In this document: piece by piece, positions 16,629 to 26,371 of the stretch
How positions within the stretch are numbered: the first letter of the stretch is position 1
How the letters are laid out: every line of letters begins with the position of its first letter
Assembly: GCF_003966655.1 (NCBI RefSeq)
Contig: NZ_AP018795.1
Coordinates: 2,435,501 to 2,499,500 of the forward strand
Reading direction: 5' to 3'
Length of the DNA stretch: 64,000 nucleotides
Origin: Acidithiobacillus ferridurans
GTDB lineage: Bacteria > Pseudomonadota > Gammaproteobacteria > Acidithiobacillales > Acidithiobacillaceae
Program-made: the position numbers and the translations under genes
Notes under the pieces: generated by a model
Told to the model about the DNA's origin: nothing
The model's input: the letters and a program-made list of their open reading frames with translations, nothing else
The model's database searches: none

Positions 16629-16957
16629 GGTCTTTCCAGAATCTGCACCAAGGTCTGGAGCCAGCTGGTATCTACCGGCGCCGCAAGCTTCAGGCTACGA
16701 CCGGATAACAGGTGAATTTCCACCGGTGAAACAGGCGTCCTGACCGGCGCGGCCAGAGTTACCGGCAAAAACCCTTCGGGCACGGCGGACAGCAACGGCG
16801 TTTGTGCAGAATCGGCAAAGCGTTTGCGCCAGTAATGCAGCGTGGCTACGGTGATCCCCGCCTGCGCACAATAATTCTTGACCGACTGTCCGCTCGCCTG
16901 AAATCCCTCTACCTGCTGCCGCCAATAAGCGACTTTCTCTTCTTTCTTCATCACCAT
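16619..16957 (-). CDS. tnpA: IS66 accessory protein TnpA
   Basis: A 112-residue protein with an N-terminal helix-turn-helix (AYWRQQVEGFQASGQSVKNYCAQAGITVATLHYWRKRF), the IS66 Orf1 type. It is first in the three-gene transposition operon. It differs from the second copy at two residues (T/A and A/V). Confidence 0.9.
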   Translation of the reverse strand: MVMKKEEKVAYWRQQVEGFQASGQSVKNYCAQAGITVATLHYWRKRFADSAQTPLLSAVPEGFLPVTLAAPVRTPVSPVEIHLLSGRSLKLAAPVDTSWLQTLVQILERPCG

Positions 16958-17945
16958 CCCTCCGCGCTGAATGCAGATCAGGATCGGTCAGGTCAGGAAA
17001 TTTGGGAAGGTGGGTTGCTTAGACGCTTACCCTCAACCGTCCCGTTTCAGGACCAACCCACGATAAAAAACTCCCCGTCGGTCATCACCCATTGCAACTG
17101 TACTCTCTGGCGACGCCCAATGGCCAAAAAGTAACAATCCTGCTAGAAGAGTTGTTAGCACAGGGTCATATCGGTGCAGAATACGACGCGTGGCTAATCC
17201 GTATCCGTGACGGGGATCAATTTGGAAGTGGTTTTGTAGCAGTGAATCCGAACTCCAAGATCCCAGCTCTCGTGGATCACAGCGGTTCACAGCCTATTCG
17301 GGTTTTTGAGTCTGGTGCGATCATGCTGTATTTAGCACAGAAATTTGCGGCGTTCCTGCCTACCGATCCAAGTAGGCGCGCCGAGTGCCTATCATGGCTA
17401 TTCTGGCAGATGGGGAGCGCCCCTTACCTGGGTGGCGGATTCGGTCATTTCTACGCCTATGCCCCAGAAAAGATTGAATATGCAATCAATCGTTTTGCTA
17501 TGGAAGCCAAGCGACAACTTGACGTGCTTGATAAACGGCTCTCGGAAAATGAATATATAGTAGGTAGCGAATATACGATTGCTGATATGGCCATCTGGTC
17601 TTGGTATGGTGGTTTGGTTAAAGGTTGGCTGTACGATGCTGCGGAGTTTCTTTCGGTGAAGGACTACCCGAATGTTCGGCGCTGGACAGACAACATCTAT
17701 GCCCGTCCTGAGGTACAACGCGGGATCAAAGTCAACCGTATCGTTGGCGAACTTTCCAGCCAGTTGCATGAACGCCATGATGTGAGTGACTTTGATCTAC
17801 GCACGCAAGATAAGCTCGTAAATGCCAAGCTATAATCAAAGGCTTGGCCATTCATACTGAAGCAAACCTCGTTCCTTTGGGGGGTTAGTGACGAGCTTCT
17901 TCTGTCATGGAAAAAAACTAAATTCTGCAATTGTGATCATGGATA

Positions 17946-18016
17946 ATGAATGACCGCTTTCTACTGCCGACCATCGGGACTCAAGGCGACATGGCAGCGG
18001 AAGCTGTCATTCACAG
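17946..18016. repeat. Imperfect long inverted repeat downstream of yghU
   Basis: GAATGACCGCTTTCTACTGCC at the left edge pairs, with mismatches, with GGCAGCGGAAGCTGTCATTC at the right, giving a roughly 70-nt hairpin. Related half-elements appear at 14252-14270, 23105-23118, and around the second IS66 (GCAGCGGAAGCGGTCGTTCA after removing the IS). I cannot assign a function. The rest of 17836-18055 shows nothing else. Confidence 0.4.
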
Positions 18017-18352
18017 GTTTGTAGGGCAGTACTGCAATCGTTGCTCACATAAGGTGTAAAACAGCGTGCAAAAGTGAGCAGGAATCCGGGGGAAACAGCG
18101 TCCAAAATTGACCACCCCTGGTTGTGCCACACTCCGTCGTTTAGGCGGAGGTCATCCTGGAGTGCTTTGCATGGAAACCATCGGCAAGATTCGCCGTCGA
18201 CATCAGGTGGGCGGGGAGAGCATTAGCGCTATCGCCCGTTCTTTAAATCTCTCGCGTAATACGGTCAAGAAGTACCCCCCGGTGTCAGGGTAGTTGTCGC
18301 CTCTCTGAAATGGAGTCAGGCATAGGGTGGGGGCGGAAAGTGGATTATCGGG

Positions 18353-18853
18353 ATGAAGCATTATTCAGCAGAACGTAAGGCCGCTGTATTGCAGAAGATG
18401 TTGCCGCCCACCAGTTTGTCCGTGGCAGAACTGGCCAAACAGGAAGGGATTTCTGATGTTACGCTGTACCATTGGCGTAAGCAGGCGATAGCGAGTGGGG
18501 CGATGAGTGCAGTGACCAAGAAGACAGCAGAGGGTTGGTCTGCCGAGTCCAAACTGGCAGCGGTGGTGGAAACGGCCCTGCTGTCCGAGGTGGAGTTGAG
18601 CGAATATTGCCGGGAGAAAGGGCTGTATCCAGACCAGGTAAAAGCGTGGAAACAGGCTTGTATCGTTGGACAGCAGACCGCCACCCAACAGAAACAGACA
18701 GCGGGTGCGCAAGCCCGTGCAGACCAGAGACGGATTCGTGAGCTGGAGCGGGAACTGCGTCGCAAAGACAAGGCCTTAGCCGAGGCGGCTGCGCTGTTGA
18801 TCTTGCGAAAAAAATTGAACGCCCTCTGGGGGGACGACGCCGGGGAAGATTAA
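18353..18853 (+). CDS. IS3 OrfA (DNA-binding protein)
   Basis: A 166-residue helix-turn-helix protein (LSVAELAKQEGISDVTLYHWRKQ) with a second HTH-like part (LSEYCREKGLYPDQVKAWKQ) and a leucine-rich coiled coil (IRELERELRRKDKALAEAAALLILRKKL). The slippery A7 at 18808-18814 near its end allows a -1 shift into orfB, producing the OrfAB transposase expected for this family. Confidence 0.85.
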   Translation: MKHYSAERKAAVLQKMLPPTSLSVAELAKQEGISDVTLYHWRKQAIASGAMSAVTKKTAEGWSAESKLAAVVETALLSEVELSEYCREKGLYPDQVKAWKQACIVGQQTATQQKQTAGAQARADQRRIRELERELRRKDKALAEAAALLILRKKLNALWGDDAGED

Positions 18854-18876
18854 CCCCGGTCCCGGAGCGGCAACAA

Positions 18877-19899
18877 TTGGTCGCCTGGATACAGGAAGCG
18901 GCTGACGGCGGCGCCCGCCGGTCGCGGGCCTGCGCAGAAGCAGGTTTATCATTACGCACCGTCCAGCGATGGACAGAGGAGCAGGGAATGGTGAAGGCGG
19001 ATGCCCGCACGACGGTCGAACGACTGGCACCCAGCAATAAGCTGAGTGAAGCCGAGGTGCAGGAGGTGCTGGACGCCTGTCATCGTCCGGATACTGCACA
19101 CCTGCCACCGACCCAGATTGTGCCACGGCTGGCGGATGAGGGGGTTTATCTGGCATCGGAGTCCACCTTCTACCGGATCCTCAAGGCCGAGGGCATGGGG
19201 GCACGGCGTGGCCGTGCGCACCCGCCCCGCAAGGAGAAGTTACCCACCACCCATACGGCCACCGCAGCCAACACCGTCTGGTCTTGGGACATCACCTATT
19301 TGCCGTCGCCGGTGCGTGGGCAGTACTACTATCTCTACCTCTTTGAGGATCTTTACAGCCGCAAGGCGGTGGCCTGGGAGGTCCATACGGAGGAGAGTGG
19401 CGAGTATGCCGCTGCGCTCATCCAGAGGGGTTTTATGGCGGAGCAATGCTGGCGGCAGCCACTGGTCTTGCACTCCGACAATGGCGCCCCGATGAAATCA
19501 TCTACCCTGCTGGCCAAGCTCTACGATCTGGGGATCACCCCATCCCGGGGCCGACCACGGGTCAGCAATGACAACCCGTATTCAGAGTCGCTGTTCCGGA
19601 CGCTGAAATACTGCCCACAGTGGCCGGAAAGCGGCTTTGCGGACCTCGACACCGCACGAATCTGGGTGCGTGACTTCATCGCCTGGTACAACCATGAGCA
19701 TCGTCACAGCCGCATTCGCTTCGTCACCCCCGCCCAGCGTCACCGGGGCGAGGATCATGTGCTGCTGGCGAAGCGCCATGCCCTCTATGAGGCAGCCAAG
19801 GCGAGAAACCCAGCGCGCTGGTCAGGCCGCACACGCAATTGGACACCGATCGGTGCGGTAGATCTGAACCCGCAGCGACAGGATAAAAAGGCCGCTTAA
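18877..19899 (+). CDS. IS3 OrfB (DDE transposase)
   Basis: An integrase-core transposase: WSWDITYLPSPVRG (Asp 1), VLHSDNGAPM (Asp 2) and SNDNPYSESLFRTLKY (Glu). The frame continues upstream without a start as far as the A7 slip site, so the natural product is probably an OrfA-OrfB fusion; TTG at 18877 is only a nominal start. It appears intact. Confidence 0.88.
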   Translation: MVAWIQEAADGGARRSRACAEAGLSLRTVQRWTEEQGMVKADARTTVERLAPSNKLSEAEVQEVLDACHRPDTAHLPPTQIVPRLADEGVYLASESTFYRILKAEGMGARRGRAHPPRKEKLPTTHTATAANTVWSWDITYLPSPVRGQYYYLYLFEDLYSRKAVAWEVHTEESGEYAAALIQRGFMAEQCWRQPLVLHSDNGAPMKSSTLLAKLYDLGITPSRGRPRVSNDNPYSESLFRTLKYCPQWPESGFADLDTARIWVRDFIAWYNHEHRHSRIRFVTPAQRHRGEDHVLLAKRHALYEAAKARNPARWSGRTRNWTPIGAVDLNPQRQDKKAA

Positions 19900-21321
19900 A
19901 AAATGGGTGACGCGACAACTACCTTGACAGACGCCGGTACCTTGGCATGCTGGCCGAACCGGCCTATCGGCGATCCACCCAACCCAAACCGCAACTCGGG
20001 CCTTTCTCAACCATGCTTGAGCAATGGCTGGCTTTTGATGCCACCTTACCCAAAGCCCGGCGGCGCAGCGCCCAGCGTTTGTTCGAGAGCTTGCAGGCCG
20101 AGGGCTATCACGGAGCCTATGACAGCGTTCAGCGCCATGTGAAGACATGGAAGACAGCGTCATCGGGGCGTGGCACGGTCACGCAAGCCTTCGTGCCCCT
20201 GTCCTTTGCAGCCGGCGAGGTCGGCCAGTTCGACTGGAGTTACGAGCATGTGGTACTGGGCGGGGTGACGCAGACGATCAAGTTGGCGCACTTTCGGCTG
20301 GCCCACAGCCGGGCAATGTTCGTGGTCGCCTATCCCCGTGAGACGCAGGAGATGGTATTGGATGCCCATGATCGGGCATTCGCCTTCTTCGGCGGTGTGC
20401 CGCAGAAGATGGTCTACGACAACCTCAAGACGGTGGTCGATGCGGTGTTCAGCGGCAAGGAACGCCAGTTCAACCGACGTTTTCTGGCGCTGGCTAATCA
20501 CTACCTGTTCGAGCCGGTGGCCTGTACGCCTGCCTCGGGCTGGGAGAAAGGGCAGGTCGAGAATCAGGTGGGCAATATCCGGGAGTGGTTATTCACCCCG
20601 ACGCCCCATTTTGCTGACTTTGCTGAACTCAATGTTTGGCTTGAGCGTCGCTGCCGGGAACTGGCCGAACGAATGCATCCGAACAAGCTCTGCCGCATTA
20701 CCGAGGCTTGGGCGGCGGAGCAACCGGCACTGCGGCCGGTCACGATGCCGTTCGACGGTTATGTCGAACAACCGCAGCGGGTGTCCAGTACCTGTCTCAT
20801 CTCGGTCGACCGTAACCGGTACAGCGTGCCAGCCGCCTGGGCGGGTAAAGTGATTTCAGTGCGTATCAGCGCCACCCATGTGCGGATCGTGGCCGAGGGG
20901 AACGCAATTGCTGAACATGAACGTCTGTTCGGGCGGGATCAACTGGTCTGCCAGCCCTGGCACTATGTGCCGATCCTCGAAACCAAGCCCGGGGCACTGA
21001 GGCATGGTCAGCCCTTCATCGAATGGCAGCTCCCTTTGGCTATTGAGCGGGTGCGCACCTTTCTGCTCAAGCAGCCCAAGGGCGACCGGGCCTTCGCTGA
21101 TCTGTTGCTGGCCGCCCGCAGTAGCGGGCTCGAAGCGCTGGATGTGGCGTGCCAGTTGGCCTCGGAGCATGGGCAACCCCATGCCTCGGTGGTGCTCAAT
21201 GAGTTACGCCGTCTGACCGAGCCGGAACGAAGTCCTGCGATGGCGGTGCCTGCCGTCCTGATCCTGCGTAATGAGCCAGTCGCCGACTGCGGGCGCTACG
21301 ATAGCTTGTTGGGAGGATGCC

Positions 21322-22059
21322 ATGTCTGAGTCCAGCCACCTGAACCGCTTGCGCGGCTTGAAGTTGTACGGCATGGCCGAGGCGTGGCGGGAATTGCAGG
21401 CGGAGTCGCCCAGGCACCCCATCCCGCCCGAAGGCATCCTGATGCGCCTGCTGGATGCCGAACAGGCCGACCGTCAAGCACGTAGCCTGGCCTATCAGCT
21501 CAAGGCCGCACGCTTTCCCGTACACCGGGATCTCAGTGGTTTCAATTGGCAGGAAGGTCCACTAGAGCAGGCTCGGATCGAACAGCTCGCCCAAGGCGGC
21601 TACCTCGACACTGCCCACAACCTGATCCTGGTCGGCGGCACGGGTACCGGTAAAACCCATCTCGCCACAGCCCTCGGTGTCGCTGCCGTGCAGCAGGGCA
21701 AGCGCGTGCGCTTCTACAACGCCGTGGATCTGGTCAATCTGCTGGATAAGGAAAAGCAACTGGCCAAGACCGGGCATCTGGCCCGCCAACTCACCCTGAT
21801 GGACGCGGTCATCTTGGATGAACTCGGCTATTTGCCTTTCCCCGAATCCGGCGGCGCCTTGCTTTTCCACCTTATCAGCCAGCTCTACGAGAAAACCTCG
21901 CTGATTGTCACCACAAACCTGAGCTTCGGCGAATGGGTCAACGTGTTCGGCGACGCAAAAATGACCACTGCCCTGCTTGATCGCGTCACCCATCACTGCG
22001 ACATCCTTGAGACCGGAAACGACTCCTACCGCTTCAAACAGCGTAAAAAGTCAGCCTAA
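21322..22059 (+). CDS. istB: IS21 helper ATPase IstB
   Basis: A 245-residue AAA+ protein related to DnaC. It has Walker [15 protein letters not shown] and Walker [13 protein letters not shown]. It acts as the ATP-dependent regulator of IstA target choice. I choose ATG 21322, which overlaps the istA stop (ATGTCTGA); an upstream alternative start exists at 21271. Confidence 0.92.
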   Translation: MSESSHLNRLRGLKLYGMAEAWRELQAESPRHPIPPEGILMRLLDAEQADRQARSLAYQLKAARFPVHRDLSGFNWQEGPLEQARIEQLAQGGYLDTAHNLILVGGTGTGKTHLATALGVAAVQQGKRVRFYNAVDLVNLLDKEKQLAKTGHLARQLTLMDAVILDELGYLPFPESGGALLFHLISQLYEKTSLIVTTNLSFGEWVNVFGDAKMTTALLDRVTHHCDILETGNDSYRFKQRKKSA

Positions 22060-22293
22060 ACCCTGGTCAAAATTGGACGCTGTTAGGCGGTCAATTTTCG
22101 ACACTGATTGACACATAAGGTCACCTCACAGTTTGTAAAGAAACCATCCCTCACGAGAGGACTGAGGCTCTATGTTGAATTCAGATGCTCACACTTGCCA
22201 CCACATCCTCCGCGCATCGGCTTCGTCCAACAGTGTTTTTTCCTTGACTGAGGAGTCCACTATAACCTACGGTTAACTTGTTGGTGGAGTTGG

Positions 22294-22357
22294 TATAATT
22301 ATTATCCGCTAACATTAAAATACCGTGATTTATTTTTGCGACTTACCCAGTGAGGTG
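22294..22357 (+). promoter_or_regulatory. Candidate -10 and ribosome site of the carbonic anhydrase gene
   Basis: TATAAT at 22294-22299 in an A+T-rich leader and GAGGTG at 22352-22357 precede the ATG at 22365. No matching -35 at normal spacing is evident. A dyad-like stretch, AACCTACGGTTAA, lies just upstream at about 22264-22276. The remaining 22121-22290 holds no gene. Confidence 0.3.
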
Positions 22358-22364
22358 TAATGTC

Positions 22365-22949
22365 ATGAGCAAGATCAGAGACGAAGTATTATCAGCGAAT
22401 AGTAAGTATACTAAAGATTTTGGAGACAAGGCCAAGCTTCCTATGCCTCCTGGTCGTAGATTTGCCATCTTAACCTGTATGGATGCTCGCTTGGATCCGG
22501 CAAGGTATGCCGGACTGGCTGAAGGAGACGCTCACGTCATCCGTAATGCCGGTGGCAGGGCAAGTGATGATGCCATCCGTTCTTTAGTGATTTCCTATAA
22601 ACTATTAGGCACACGAGAATGGTTTGTCATCCATCATACGGACTGTGGTATGCAGACATTCACAGATGAGATTATGTGCAATCTTTTGCGCAGCAGTCTT
22701 AAAGGAGCAAGCATTGATGCGAGTGGTTGGCACGATGCGGGTGGCGGTGGTGGCTCTACAGAAGGCGATTATATTAAATGGCTTACTATTGGTAAACAGG
22801 AACCAAGCGTTCTGGAAGACGTGCAACGCATTCGTAATCACCCACTAGTACCCTCAGATATTCCAATCCATGGCTACATCTATGACGTGCATAGTGGGAA
22901 GTTGGTTGAGGTTCCAGAAGCGTGTGCAGCCGGACGCGCAAAAAATTAA
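22365..22949 (+). CDS. Beta-class carbonic anhydrase
   Basis: A 194-residue protein that interconverts CO2 and bicarbonate, with zinc ligands in CMDARLDP (Cys, with the Asp-Arg dyad) and HHTDCGM (His...Cys). [15 protein letters not shown] is the conserved active-site loop. A GTG start 15 nt upstream is possible. The base composition is visibly A+T-richer than neighbouring element genes, suggesting separate acquisition. In an autotroph it could aid carbon supply or pH balance. It is followed by a hairpin terminator. Confidence 0.88.
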   Translation: MSKIRDEVLSANSKYTKDFGDKAKLPMPPGRRFAILTCMDARLDPARYAGLAEGDAHVIRNAGGRASDDAIRSLVISYKLLGTREWFVIHHTDCGMQTFTDEIMCNLLRSSLKGASIDASGWHDAGGGGGSTEGDYIKWLTIGKQEPSVLEDVQRIRNHPLVPSDIPIHGYIYDVHSGKLVEVPEACAAGRAKN

Positions 22950-23029
22950 CCCTCTTTCGGTTCAGTTAAATCTCTTCGAGTCTGATTCCCCAATGCTTGC
23001 AGAAAAATCTAACAAATACTACCTGAGAT

Positions 23030-23060
23030 AAGACCCGCGGCTTGCTGTTGGGTCTTTTAT
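23030..23060 (+). terminator. Rho-independent terminator after carbonic anhydrase gene
   Basis: Stem AAGACCC (23030-23036) pairs with GGGTCTT (23050-23056), closing a 13-nt loop and followed by TTATTTGTTT. It lies 80 nt past the carbonic anhydrase stop. 23061-23174 holds no gene. Confidence 0.65.
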
Positions 23061-23174
23061 TTGTTTGGAATACAAAATATCCAGCATTCGATCAACCCCT
23101 TGGACCTAATGACCGCTTTCAGTCTTTAAGAGTCATCTTAAGTGCGAAAAAACTTCTGTGGTACTCCTTTTAGA

Positions 23175-23384
23175 TCACGCCGCGCGAATACTTTTGTTTG
23201 GAGCGTAGTGCAGCGGCATGAGGCGATCCTCCGCAACCGCTAGGGTGATATAGTCGTCGCCCACAAGGAACTCCACTTCCACGTAACCAGGATCTAACTC
23301 TTCCACGACAGTCCCGACCTGGCCACGCAGAAGATGTTGCTCTGGTATGGGTTCCAAAAGCGCTACAACGTCGAGTAGTTTCAT
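23175..23384 (-). CDS. DUF4926-family small protein (probable immunity/antitoxin partner)
   Basis: A 69-residue protein, MKLLDVVALLEPIPEQHLLRGQVGTVVEEL...YVEVEF, with the SH3-like DUF4926 pattern. I use ATG 23384, which overlaps the preceding stop as ATGA; the longer frame starting at 23444 runs antisense-free but lacks family similarity. DUF4926 proteins habitually follow DUF6883-type genes, so a toxin-antidote pair is likely. Confidence 0.7.
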   Translation of the reverse strand: MKLLDVVALLEPIPEQHLLRGQVGTVVEELDPGYVEVEFLVGDDYITLAVAEDRLMPLHYAPNKSIRAA

Positions 23385-23719
23385 GATGTCCTCACATAGC
23401 AACTTGTCAGCCTGGGAACGTCTTCTCCAGTCCTGATGATCCAACCTGTGCGAACGATCGCGGACTTTCCCTGGTGCTGCATGACAAAATCCACCTGGTA
23501 TCGCTTGCCATGGCTGTCGGCCACCTTCTCGGTGGCCTCATTGCTTAGTATGGCACGGAGGCATGCTGAGCGCAGCAGCTCGGCATCTTGCTGGCCTATC
23601 CCCAGGCACGAGGCGAACACCCTGGCCTTGTTGCCTCCGGCAAGGTGACCGGGATTCAGGGTGTATTCTCGTAGCTTGCGAATGTCCAGGATCGCCCTTT
23701 CTGCATTGGGTAGCATCAT
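23381..23719 (-). CDS. DUF6883-family protein (probable toxin)
   Basis: A 112-residue protein beginning MMLPNAERAILDIRKLREYTLNPGHLAGGNKARVFAS, with KRYQVDFVMQ, VRTGWIIR and EDVPRLTSCYV, the conserved DUF6883 core. A longer frame to 23818 exists, but its first 33 residues do not look like the family. It overlaps DUF4926 by 4 nt. The function is not established; the pairing suggests a toxin-antitoxin unit. 23820-23959 upstream holds no gene that I recognise. Confidence 0.65.
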   Translation of the reverse strand: MMLPNAERAILDIRKLREYTLNPGHLAGGNKARVFASCLGIGQQDAELLRSACLRAILSNEATEKVADSHGKRYQVDFVMQHQGKSAIVRTGWIIRTGEDVPRLTSCYVRTS

Positions 23720-24007
23720 ATCTGTCAGAGGCAAGCCTTCGATTACAAACGAATACCAGACAGGATCATAGTGCATTTCCTGCAGCTGGACCATATCTAT
23801 GCGAGTCAGCCCCGGCAATTCTCAGCCTCACGCGGCTGAATAAGGAGTAGCAAGTTTTGCCCTTTATCCGAAGTTTCCCGGATTGGTCCCGATGCCGACC
23901 ATGAAGTTCCGGAGCACCGGGTGGCGTGATCTGGGCGCTGTGGAATGGTCGGTGATGCAGCGGAAGCGTAAACGTTCAGCCAACCCACCCTTGCGGGTTG
24001 GCGCCAA

Positions 24008-25645
24008 TCAGGCTAATGCAGATTTTTTCCAGTTCCACGGCAAGAGTTCGTGGAGTTTTTTGTTGGGCCAGGTCGGGAGCTTTTCGAGCACGTCACAGAG
24101 GTACGCGAAGGGCTCGATGCCGTTGAGTTTGCACGTTTCGATGATGCTGTAGAAGGACGCGGCACGCTCGCCACCGGCATCATTTCCAACAAATAAAAAA
24201 TTCTTGCGACCAATGGCCACGCCCCGCAGCGCTCGCTCCACCGGATTATTATCGATGCTGAGTTGTCCTTCTTCGAGGTAGAGCGTCAGTGCTTTCCAAC
24301 GCTTCAGCGCATAGCCGATGGCTTTAGCGATGCCACTTTTCGGCGCCACCTGCATCTGGGTTTCCGTGAGCCAGGCATGGAAGGCTTCCAGCAGGGGACC
24401 GGCACGCTGCTGCCGGGCGGCGACTTTCTGATCTGGTAGAGATTCCTTGATCTCCGCTTCGATGGCGTAGAGTTTGACGATCCAGGCCAGGGCCTTCTGG
24501 GCTACCGGACTGGGACCCCGCTGTTCCACGTCATAGAAGTGGCGGCGGACATGCGCCCAGCATCCCGCTTCGATGATCTGTTCCTTGCGGTAGAGGGCAT
24601 CATACCCCCCATAGTCATCGGTCTGGAGGATGCCTTGCCAGTCACCCAGAAAGTGCTGCGCGTGGATCCCCTTACGGTCCGGGGCATAATCAAAGACCAC
24701 GACGGGATGCGGGGCATCCGCCTGGCTGCGATACACCCAGAGATAGGCTTTGTCCGTCTTGCCGCTGCCGGGGTTGAGGACCGGCAAGGGCGTCTCGTCG
24801 GCGTGCAGAATCTTTCCTTCCAGCAAGGCCCTTTTGCAGGCTTCGGCGAGCAGGCTGATCCAGTATTCGCCCTGACCCAGCCAGCTGCAGAGGGTGGCGC
24901 GAGAGATCGGTACGCCCGCTCGCTGGTACTGGGTTTCCTGCCGGTACAAAGGCAGGTGATCCACGTGTTTCGCCGTCATCACATGGGCCACCAGGCGCGC
25001 CGTGGGCAAGCCCTTGTCAATCACCTGTGCCGGTAATGCCGGACTTTCGAGGGTACCGCAGGGGCGGCAGGCCAGTTTGGGGCGGATATGGCGAATGACC
25101 TGGAAGCGTCCGGGGATATAATCCAGTTTTTCGCTGATCTCTTCCCCGACCGTTTCGAGTGGACCCCCACATTGCGCGCAAGTGCAAGTCTTGGGATCGT
25201 GACGTACTTCTACCCGGGGCAGATGGGCGGGGATCGCCATGCGGCCGGGGTGCCGGCGTACGGGACGGGCGGGGACCGTTACGGTCTGCGCGTCGGCGGC
25301 TGCTCCCTCTGCACGGCCAGCGGTCACGGCCGCACTGTCTTCCAGAACGGTTTCGAGGAGGCTTTCCATCGCCGCGATTTCGGTATCCAGCGCTTCTTCC
25401 CAAAGACTGATCTGGTCGGGAGAGAGCTTTTCCGAACGGCGTCCGAATCGCCAGCGCTGCAGTTTGGCGATGGTGCTTTCCAGGCGGGCGATGGTTTCAT
25501 CGCGCAGGGCAATGGCCGCTTGCTGTTGGGCGATGATCCGGGTGCGTTCCGCTTCCTGTTCCTCCTGCTGTTGCAGCAGGCTCAGCACCAGATCGCGCAG
25601 GGCGTCCGGGCTGGTGGGAAGAGGCGTTTGCGGCGCTGAAATCAT
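24008..25645 (-). CDS. tnpC: IS66 transposase TnpC (copy 2)
   Basis: 545 residues, with the DDE and zinc-binding motifs described for copy 1. It has Gly in place of Ser in NPGSGKTDKAYL. It is intact. Confidence 0.93.
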   Translation of the reverse strand: MISAPQTPLPTSPDALRDLVLSLLQQQEEQEAERTRIIAQQQAAIALRDETIARLESTIAKLQRWRFGRRSEKLSPDQISLWEEALDTEIAAMESLLETVLEDSAAVTAGRAEGAAADAQTVTVPARPVRRHPGRMAIPAHLPRVEVRHDPKTCTCAQCGGPLETVGEEISEKLDYIPGRFQVIRHIRPKLACRPCGTLESPALPAQVIDKGLPTARLVAHVMTAKHVDHLPLYRQETQYQRAGVPISRATLCSWLGQGEYWISLLAEACKRALLEGKILHADETPLPVLNPGSGKTDKAYLWVYRSQADAPHPVVVFDYAPDRKGIHAQHFLGDWQGILQTDDYGGYDALYRKEQIIEAGCWAHVRRHFYDVEQRGPSPVAQKALAWIVKLYAIEAEIKESLPDQKVAARQQRAGPLLEAFHAWLTETQMQVAPKSGIAKAIGYALKRWKALTLYLEEGQLSIDNNPVERALRGVAIGRKNFLFVGNDAGGERAASFYSIIETCKLNGIEPFAYLCDVLEKLPTWPNKKLHELLPWNWKKSALA

Positions 25646-25694
25646 CAGAAAATAGTATCGGAACTGGGCTATTTATACAAGAAATTCCCGCTAG

Positions 25695-26042
25695 TTACAG
25701 CAGTGTTGGTGTGCATTTTTCCAGGCTCGGTAACGGCGTCCACGGGCGCCCCTCTACCAGCATCGCCCACTGCGCAGCGGAGAGTTCTATGGCACCGGCA
25801 TCGGCGCGGGGCCAATGGAGTCGTCCCTGATCCAGACGGCGATACACCAGCCAGAAGCCCAGTCCATCCCACAGTAACAATTTCAGACGATCCCCTCGGC
25901 GGTTGCGAAAGACAAAAGCATGACCGCAAAAAGGATCGGCAGCCAATACCCCCTGTACCTTGGCCGCCAGGCCATCAAAGCCTAACCGCATATCTACGGG
26001 CGCTGCCGCGAGCCAGATCCGGCTGCTCGAATTTAGCCACAT
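25695..26042 (-). CDS. tnpB: IS66 accessory protein TnpB (copy 2)
   Basis: 115 residues, identical in translation to the copy 1 TnpB, with the PVDMRLGFDGL and NRRGDRLKLL blocks. It overlaps tnpA by 10 nt. Confidence 0.92.
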   Translation of the reverse strand: MWLNSSSRIWLAAAPVDMRLGFDGLAAKVQGVLAADPFCGHAFVFRNRRGDRLKLLLWDGLGFWLVYRRLDQGRLHWPRADAGAIELSAAQWAMLVEGRPWTPLPSLEKCTPTLL

Positions 26043-26371
26043 GGTCTTTCCAGAATCTGCACCAAGGTCTGGAGCCAGCTGGTATCTACCGGCGCCGCAA
26101 GCTTCAGGCTACGACCGGATAACAGGTGAATTTCCACCGGTGAAACAGGCGTCCTGACCGGCGCGGCCAGAGTTACCGGCAAAAACCCTTCGGGCACGGC
26201 GGACAGCAACGGCGTTTGTACAGAATCGGCAAAGCGTTTGCGCCAGTAATGCAGCGTGGCTACGGCGATCCCCGCCTGCGCACAATAATTCTTGACCGAC
26301 TGTCCGCTCGCCTGAAATCCCTCTACCTGCTGCCGCCAATAAGCGACTTTCTCTTCTTTCTTCATCACCAT
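26033..26371 (-). CDS. tnpA: IS66 accessory protein TnpA (copy 2)
   Basis: 112 residues, with the same helix-turn-helix protein as copy 1 except for two substitutions (Ala for Thr in AGIAVATLHYW, Val for Ala in ADSVQT). First gene of the operon. Confidence 0.9.
   Translation of the reverse strand: MVMKKEEKVAYWRQQVEGFQASGQSVKNYCAQAGIAVATLHYWRKRFADSVQTPLLSAVPEGFLPVTLAAPVRTPVSPVEIHLLSGRSLKLAAPVDTSWLQTLVQILERPCG

Larger units (their letters stand above)
14554..17030 (-). mobile_element. IS66-family insertion sequence, copy 1
   Basis: 2477 bp with ends GTAAACGTTCAGCCAACCC and the complement GTAAGCGTCTAAGCAACCC (the family starts GTAAGCG). The direct repeat CCTCAACC occurs at 14546-14553 and 17031-17038. 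It carries tnpA, tnpB and tnpC on the minus strand. It is the same length as, and nearly identical to, the copy at 23968-26444, with at least three base differences that change residues. Confidence 0.92.
14469..17835 (+). pseudogene. yghU: YghU-type glutathione transferase split by IS66
   Basis: The N-terminus (14469-14553: YVPPKIWVWNKTE...VTLLN) and the rest (17031-17835: LNRPVSGPTHDKKLPVGHHPLQLYSLATPNGQK... to the end) are separated by an IS66. Removing the element and one copy of the 8-bp duplication CCTCAACC restores a 293-residue frame, close to E. coli YghU. Conserved GST landmarks include NPNSKIPALVD, FESGAIMLYLA and EYTIADMAIWSW. YghU enzymes act as disulfide-bond reductases or GSH peroxidases. 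The C-terminal part alone lacks the thioredoxin-fold start and is probably inactive. Confidence 0.85.
18283..19929 (+). mobile_element. IS3-family insertion sequence nested in istA
   Basis: 1647 bp with terminal repeats TGTCAGGGTAGTTGTCGC and the complement TGTCAAGGTAGTTGTCGC (one mismatch over 18 bases). No direct repeat flanks it, yet removing it leaves istA in frame. Two overlapping frames are joined by a -1 shift at an A7 run (18808-18814). Confidence 0.88.
18171..21329 (+). pseudogene. istA: IS21 transposase IstA, interrupted by IS3
   Basis: The start METIGKIRRRHQVGGESISAIARSLNLSRNTVKKY (18171-18282; an Xre/IS21 helix-turn-helix) is separated from the catalytic part (19930-21329). The latter has GQFDWSYEHVVL, VYDNLKTVV and KGQVENQVGNIREW, the DDE core. 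Joining 18282 to 19930 keeps the frame and gives 503 residues, a normal IstA length. The downstream fragment alone lacks the DNA-binding N-terminus, so the element is probably immobile unless helped in trans. Confidence 0.88.
18056..22113 (+). mobile_element. IS21-family insertion sequence carrying a nested IS3
   Basis: The ends TGTAAAACAGCGTGCAAAAG (left) and the complement TGTCAATCAGTGTCGAAAAT (right) form imperfect inverted repeats with a second internal repeat set, as in IS21. A 7-bp direct repeat CATAAGG lies at 18049-18055 and 22114-22120. Without the nested element it is 2411 bp. It carries istA (interrupted) and istB (intact). Confidence 0.88.
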
